This document shows, in pieces, positions 61,878-64,000 of a stretch of 64,000 nt of DNA. The DNA is taken from NCBI RefSeq assembly GCF_900172225.1, contig NZ_FWFO01000007.1:38908-102907 (forward strand). The letters are read 5' to 3'. The notes under the pieces were generated by a model. It saw nothing but the letters and a program-made list of their open reading frames with translations. It was not told where the DNA came from and did not search any database. The position numbers were made by a program, and so were the translations under genes. Numbering within the stretch: position 1 is the first letter of the stretch; every line of letters begins with the position of its first letter. Origin of the DNA: Falsiruegeria litorea R37 (GTDB lineage Bacteria; Pseudomonadota; Alphaproteobacteria; Rhodobacterales; Rhodobacteraceae).

Positions 61878-62886
61878 GGCGCACAATTCTGTCCTTCGCC
61901 TTGCGATCGGGGTGACAGCCGTTTTTGGCTTGGGGCTGCTCTTTGGCTGGCCCCTCGCCTCGATCGGAGCGGTGTTTGCAGCGCTGTTTCTACAAGCCCC
62001 CGTGGGCCTGCCAGTCGCAGCGTTTGGCAAGCTGTTTGTCTTTTCGGTTGGTCTGATGATGATCTCATTCATCTTGTCGTCGGTTTTTGCGCCCTATGCA
62101 GTCGTGTTTCTGATTCTGGTGGCCATCGGGATTATCCTGTCGTTCGTCTGGTCCGTGTCCGGTGCAGGCGTTCTGCCCGGCGTCATCGCCCTTATGGGAG
62201 CACTGATGATCCCCAACCTTGCGCTGCAATCCCAGGACCTGGCGCTGGTCCTGGTCTTCTGGATCCCGGCCAACCTGTTCTTTGCAGGCTGCGTATCGAC
62301 GCTGATGTTCACCTTGATTCCGGCGCAACCTCCCTCACAGGAGGCGCAAAAAAAGGCGCAAGCCGCCCAGGATTTTGATCGAAACCGGCGCATCATGCGC
62401 ATGACACTGGTCACGGTTCCTTTCGCCATGTGGTTCTTTTTGATTGGCTCTTCCGCCCTGTTGGTTCTGTTCTTTGTCGCCCTGCTCAGCCAGCAACTGG
62501 CCGCCATGCCTGCGGCGGGCAAAACCGTGGCCAAGGCGATGTTGACCGCGAACCTCTTGGGTGCGGCCGTGTCGATCATCTGCTACGAAATCAACGTGAT
62601 CGCCCCGGTCCTCGCGACCCCGATCCTTTTGTGCTTTTTCTTCTGCTTCGCGCTTGGTGCGTTGGGCAAATCGGGCACCCCGCTGGCGGCTGCCGCCGGA
62701 TCAGCGATTACCACGGCACTCGTCGTTTACGGCGGAACAATCGCCCCCTTTTCGGACGAGGCCGACGTCAAAAGCATCACCCGCGTTCTTCAAGTCGCGA
62801 GCGCCGCGTGTTTCGTGATCCTGGCCTATGTGGTGGTTGACGAATTCTGGCCCGAAAAGAAACAACAACCAGCCGAGGCGAACTGA
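61867..62886 (+). CDS. DUF2955/FUSC-like membrane protein
   Basis: 339 aa with about ten helices and a short cytosolic linker in the middle (QEAQKKAQAAQDFDRNRRIM). Similar proteins are encoded next to EmrA/AaeA-like adaptors and are thought to be aromatic-acid or drug exporters related to FUSC/AaeB, but experimental evidence is sparse. Overlaps the adaptor gene by 11 bases. Stop abuts the convergent LysR gene, leaving no room for a terminator. Confidence 0.82.
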   Translation: MRTEAHNSVLRLAIGVTAVFGLGLLFGWPLASIGAVFAALFLQAPVGLPVAAFGKLFVFSVGLMMISFILSSVFAPYAVVFLILVAIGIILSFVWSVSGAGVLPGVIALMGALMIPNLALQSQDLALVLVFWIPANLFFAGCVSTLMFTLIPAQPPSQEAQKKAQAAQDFDRNRRIMRMTLVTVPFAMWFFLIGSSALLVLFFVALLSQQLAAMPAAGKTVAKAMLTANLLGAAVSIICYEINVIAPVLATPILLCFFFCFALGALGKSGTPLAAAAGSAITTALVVYGGTIAPFSDEADVKSITRVLQVASAACFVILAYVVVDEFWPEKKQQPAEAN

Positions 62887-63789
62887 TCATTCATTCAGCT
62901 TTGCCCGGCAATGCTCGACAAAGGCTGCGTTGGTGCTGCTGCTGGTGGCCCCCGGAACTGTCAGAACTCCCATCGCCAAATAGCGCAATTCGCCGACCAA
63001 GGGCACGAATTTCAATGGCTTGCCATCGGGCGAAACATCGTTGAGCGGGCGAAAATTGGCGATGGAATACCCATATCCATTTGCCACCAGACTGCGCATC
63101 ACGGCCATGTCCCGCGTCCGTTCGCTGATGACGGGGCGCAGCCCCTCTCGGGTGAAAAACGACTGAAAGTACTCGGAACTGATCGGCAGATCGAGCAGCA
63201 CCATTGGATAGGTCGCCAGATCATGAACCGTCAGACTTTCACGATCAGCCAACGGGTGTTCCGGCGCCAGAAAGACATAAGGCGGCAGGTTCTTGACCCC
63301 ATGAAACTCCAGGTCCGGCGGCAGGTTGAGGTCATAGGTCAACGCCATATCAATCTCGGCACGGCGCAGAGCTGCAAAAATCTCGGCCTGGGTCATCTCG
63401 ACCTGCGAGGTACGAACCGCCGGATATTCATCTTCGAAACTGCGACGCAGGCCGGAAACCACGATTTGGGCAAAAGACACCAGGCATCCCAGTCTGAGCG
63501 GTCCCTGCACCGTGCTGGACACCGCCCCTGCAAGGCGCGTCATTTCGGTCGCCTCGTCCAGCACGCGCAGGGCTTGAGCAGCCAAAGTTCGCCCGGCTTC
63601 GGTCATCTTCAGGCCCTGCGCCCGTTGGCGCACAAAAAGCGGCATGCCTAACTCGCGCTCCAACTGCGAGATTGCGGTCGAGATCGACGGGGAGGAGACA
63701 TTCAGTTTCTGGCTGGCCGCAGCAATGCTGCCGCAATCAGCGGCGGCAACAAAATACTCCAGCTGGCGCAAGGTGAATCGGAGAGGCAT
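62887..63789 (-). CDS. LysR family transcriptional regulator
   Basis: 300 aa, the normal LysR length. HTH segment LRQLEYFVAAADCGSIAAAS, then QKLNVSSPSISTAISQLERE; effector domain with GPLRLGCLVSFAQIVVSGLR and YPMVLLDLPISSEYFQ. ATG at 63789 (MPLRFTLRQ) is family-like; the longer open frame adds 25 unrelated residues. Convergent with the export operon, so it more likely controls the gene cut by the window end or others upstream. Ligand unknown. Confidence 0.9.
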   Translation of the reverse strand: MPLRFTLRQLEYFVAAADCGSIAAASQKLNVSSPSISTAISQLERELGMPLFVRQRAQGLKMTEAGRTLAAQALRVLDEATEMTRLAGAVSSTVQGPLRLGCLVSFAQIVVSGLRRSFEDEYPAVRTSQVEMTQAEIFAALRRAEIDMALTYDLNLPPDLEFHGVKNLPPYVFLAPEHPLADRESLTVHDLATYPMVLLDLPISSEYFQSFFTREGLRPVISERTRDMAVMRSLVANGYGYSIANFRPLNDVSPDGKPLKFVPLVGELRYLAMGVLTVPGATSSSTNAAFVEHCRAKLNE

Positions 63790-63864
63790 ATTTGGGCTTT
63801 CAGTCGGCCCGCATATGGTGGCGCAAGTGCCTTGCGCCGTCCAGTCCGCATGCCATCTATTCAC

Positions 63865-64000
63865 TCATCTCCCGGGACGCCGTAAGAGGGTGCCTCTCGC
63901 GGGTCCAATGCGCGTTGGACGTAGGCGTCGAGTTGGGGTTTGTAGATGTCCCAGGCCGTCGCGATGGCCTCAACCGGGCAGTCCTCAGTCCAATCGCAGC
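63865..64000 (-). CDS. C-terminal fragment of a gene cut by the window end
   Basis: An open frame enters from the right edge and ends at a TGA (63867-63865). It reads CDWTEDCPVEAIATAWDIYK, then about 24 more residues ending APSYGVPGDE. Composition and codon use are those of a real gene. It resembles the C terminus of DUF1028-type Ntn-hydrolase proteins, but this is from memory of the ending only. It is 75 bases upstream of the LysR gene on the same strand. Confidence 0.55.

Noticed and set aside
1..64000. CRISPR arrays, tRNA or rRNA genes, insertion sequences, phage genes
   Set aside because: I looked for regularly spaced repeats, cloverleaf-like conserved arms, transposase motifs and phage proteins and saw none that could be supported.

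Overview
The window looks like chromosome from a marine roseobacter-group alphaproteobacterium (Rhodobacteraceae sensu lato). This is inferred from the GC-rich coding style, a complete Na+-NQR operon with its maturation genes, a tripartite tricarboxylate transporter (TTT) operon, a homoprotocatechuate meta-cleavage cluster and several sulfatase/ABC-transporter modules. I see no rRNA, tRNA, insertion sequence, phage gene or CRISPR array. Genes are dense, and only two gene-free stretches exceed 300 bases (4466-4922 and 32562-33000).

Layout. 1-8.6 kb: an RND-type efflux adaptor (minus) running into a permease cut by the window edge; a delta-class carbonic anhydrase; a small lipoprotein; an acyl-CoA synthetase diverging from an AidB-type acyl-CoA dehydrogenase; and a three-gene minus operon (luciferase-like oxidoreductase, 4-oxalocrotonate tautomerase, alpha/beta hydrolase) opposite a LysR regulator. 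9.6-10.7 kb: an isopropylmalate-dehydrogenase paralogue whose usual catalytic Tyr is a Met. 10.9-19.8 kb: a seven-gene minus operon tctC-tctB-tctA-aldehyde dehydrogenase-class III PLP enzyme of phospho-lyase type-APH-fold kinase-Tm-1-like/UPF0261 protein, divergent from an IclR regulator with two palindromes between them. This reads as an import/phosphorylate/eliminate/oxidise route for an unidentified hydroxylated amine. 19.9-21.2 kb: an omega-aminotransferase.

21.3-29.6 kb: homoprotocatechuate catabolism, with hpaR (minus) and hpaF-hpaE-hpaD-second dioxygenase-gabD-hpaG-hpaH-hpaI (plus). Two structurally unrelated homoprotocatechuate 2,3-dioxygenases lie side by side. The succinic semialdehyde released by HpaI would be oxidised by the embedded GabD. 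The 4-hydroxyphenylacetate hydroxylase genes (hpaBC) are not in the window.

29.9-32.6 kb: an M16 peptidase pair whose catalytic member is interrupted by a single in-frame amber codon. 33-40.4 kb: nqrABCDEF (minus) with divergent apbE and nqrM, which supply covalent flavinylation and iron delivery. 40.4-42.9 kb: a small membrane protein, a CBS-domain protein, a zincin, an alpha/beta hydrolase and a cupin.

42.9-57.5 kb: two related modules, each with a sulfatase-superfamily hydrolase and a DeoR-type regulator. Module 1 is a phosphonate-monoesterase-like hydrolase (minus) opposite deoR1-IMPase-Na/Pi transporter-DMT transporter. Module 2 is a CxAxR sulfatase followed by deoR2 and a five-gene dipeptide/opine-type ABC operon. 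The two regulators are clear paralogues and their upstream regions share a TTTTTGTGG motif. 57.6-64 kb: a mannose-1-phosphate guanylyltransferase, a small K+ channel, an AI-2E/HlyD/DUF2955 export operon, a LysR regulator and a gene cut by the window end.
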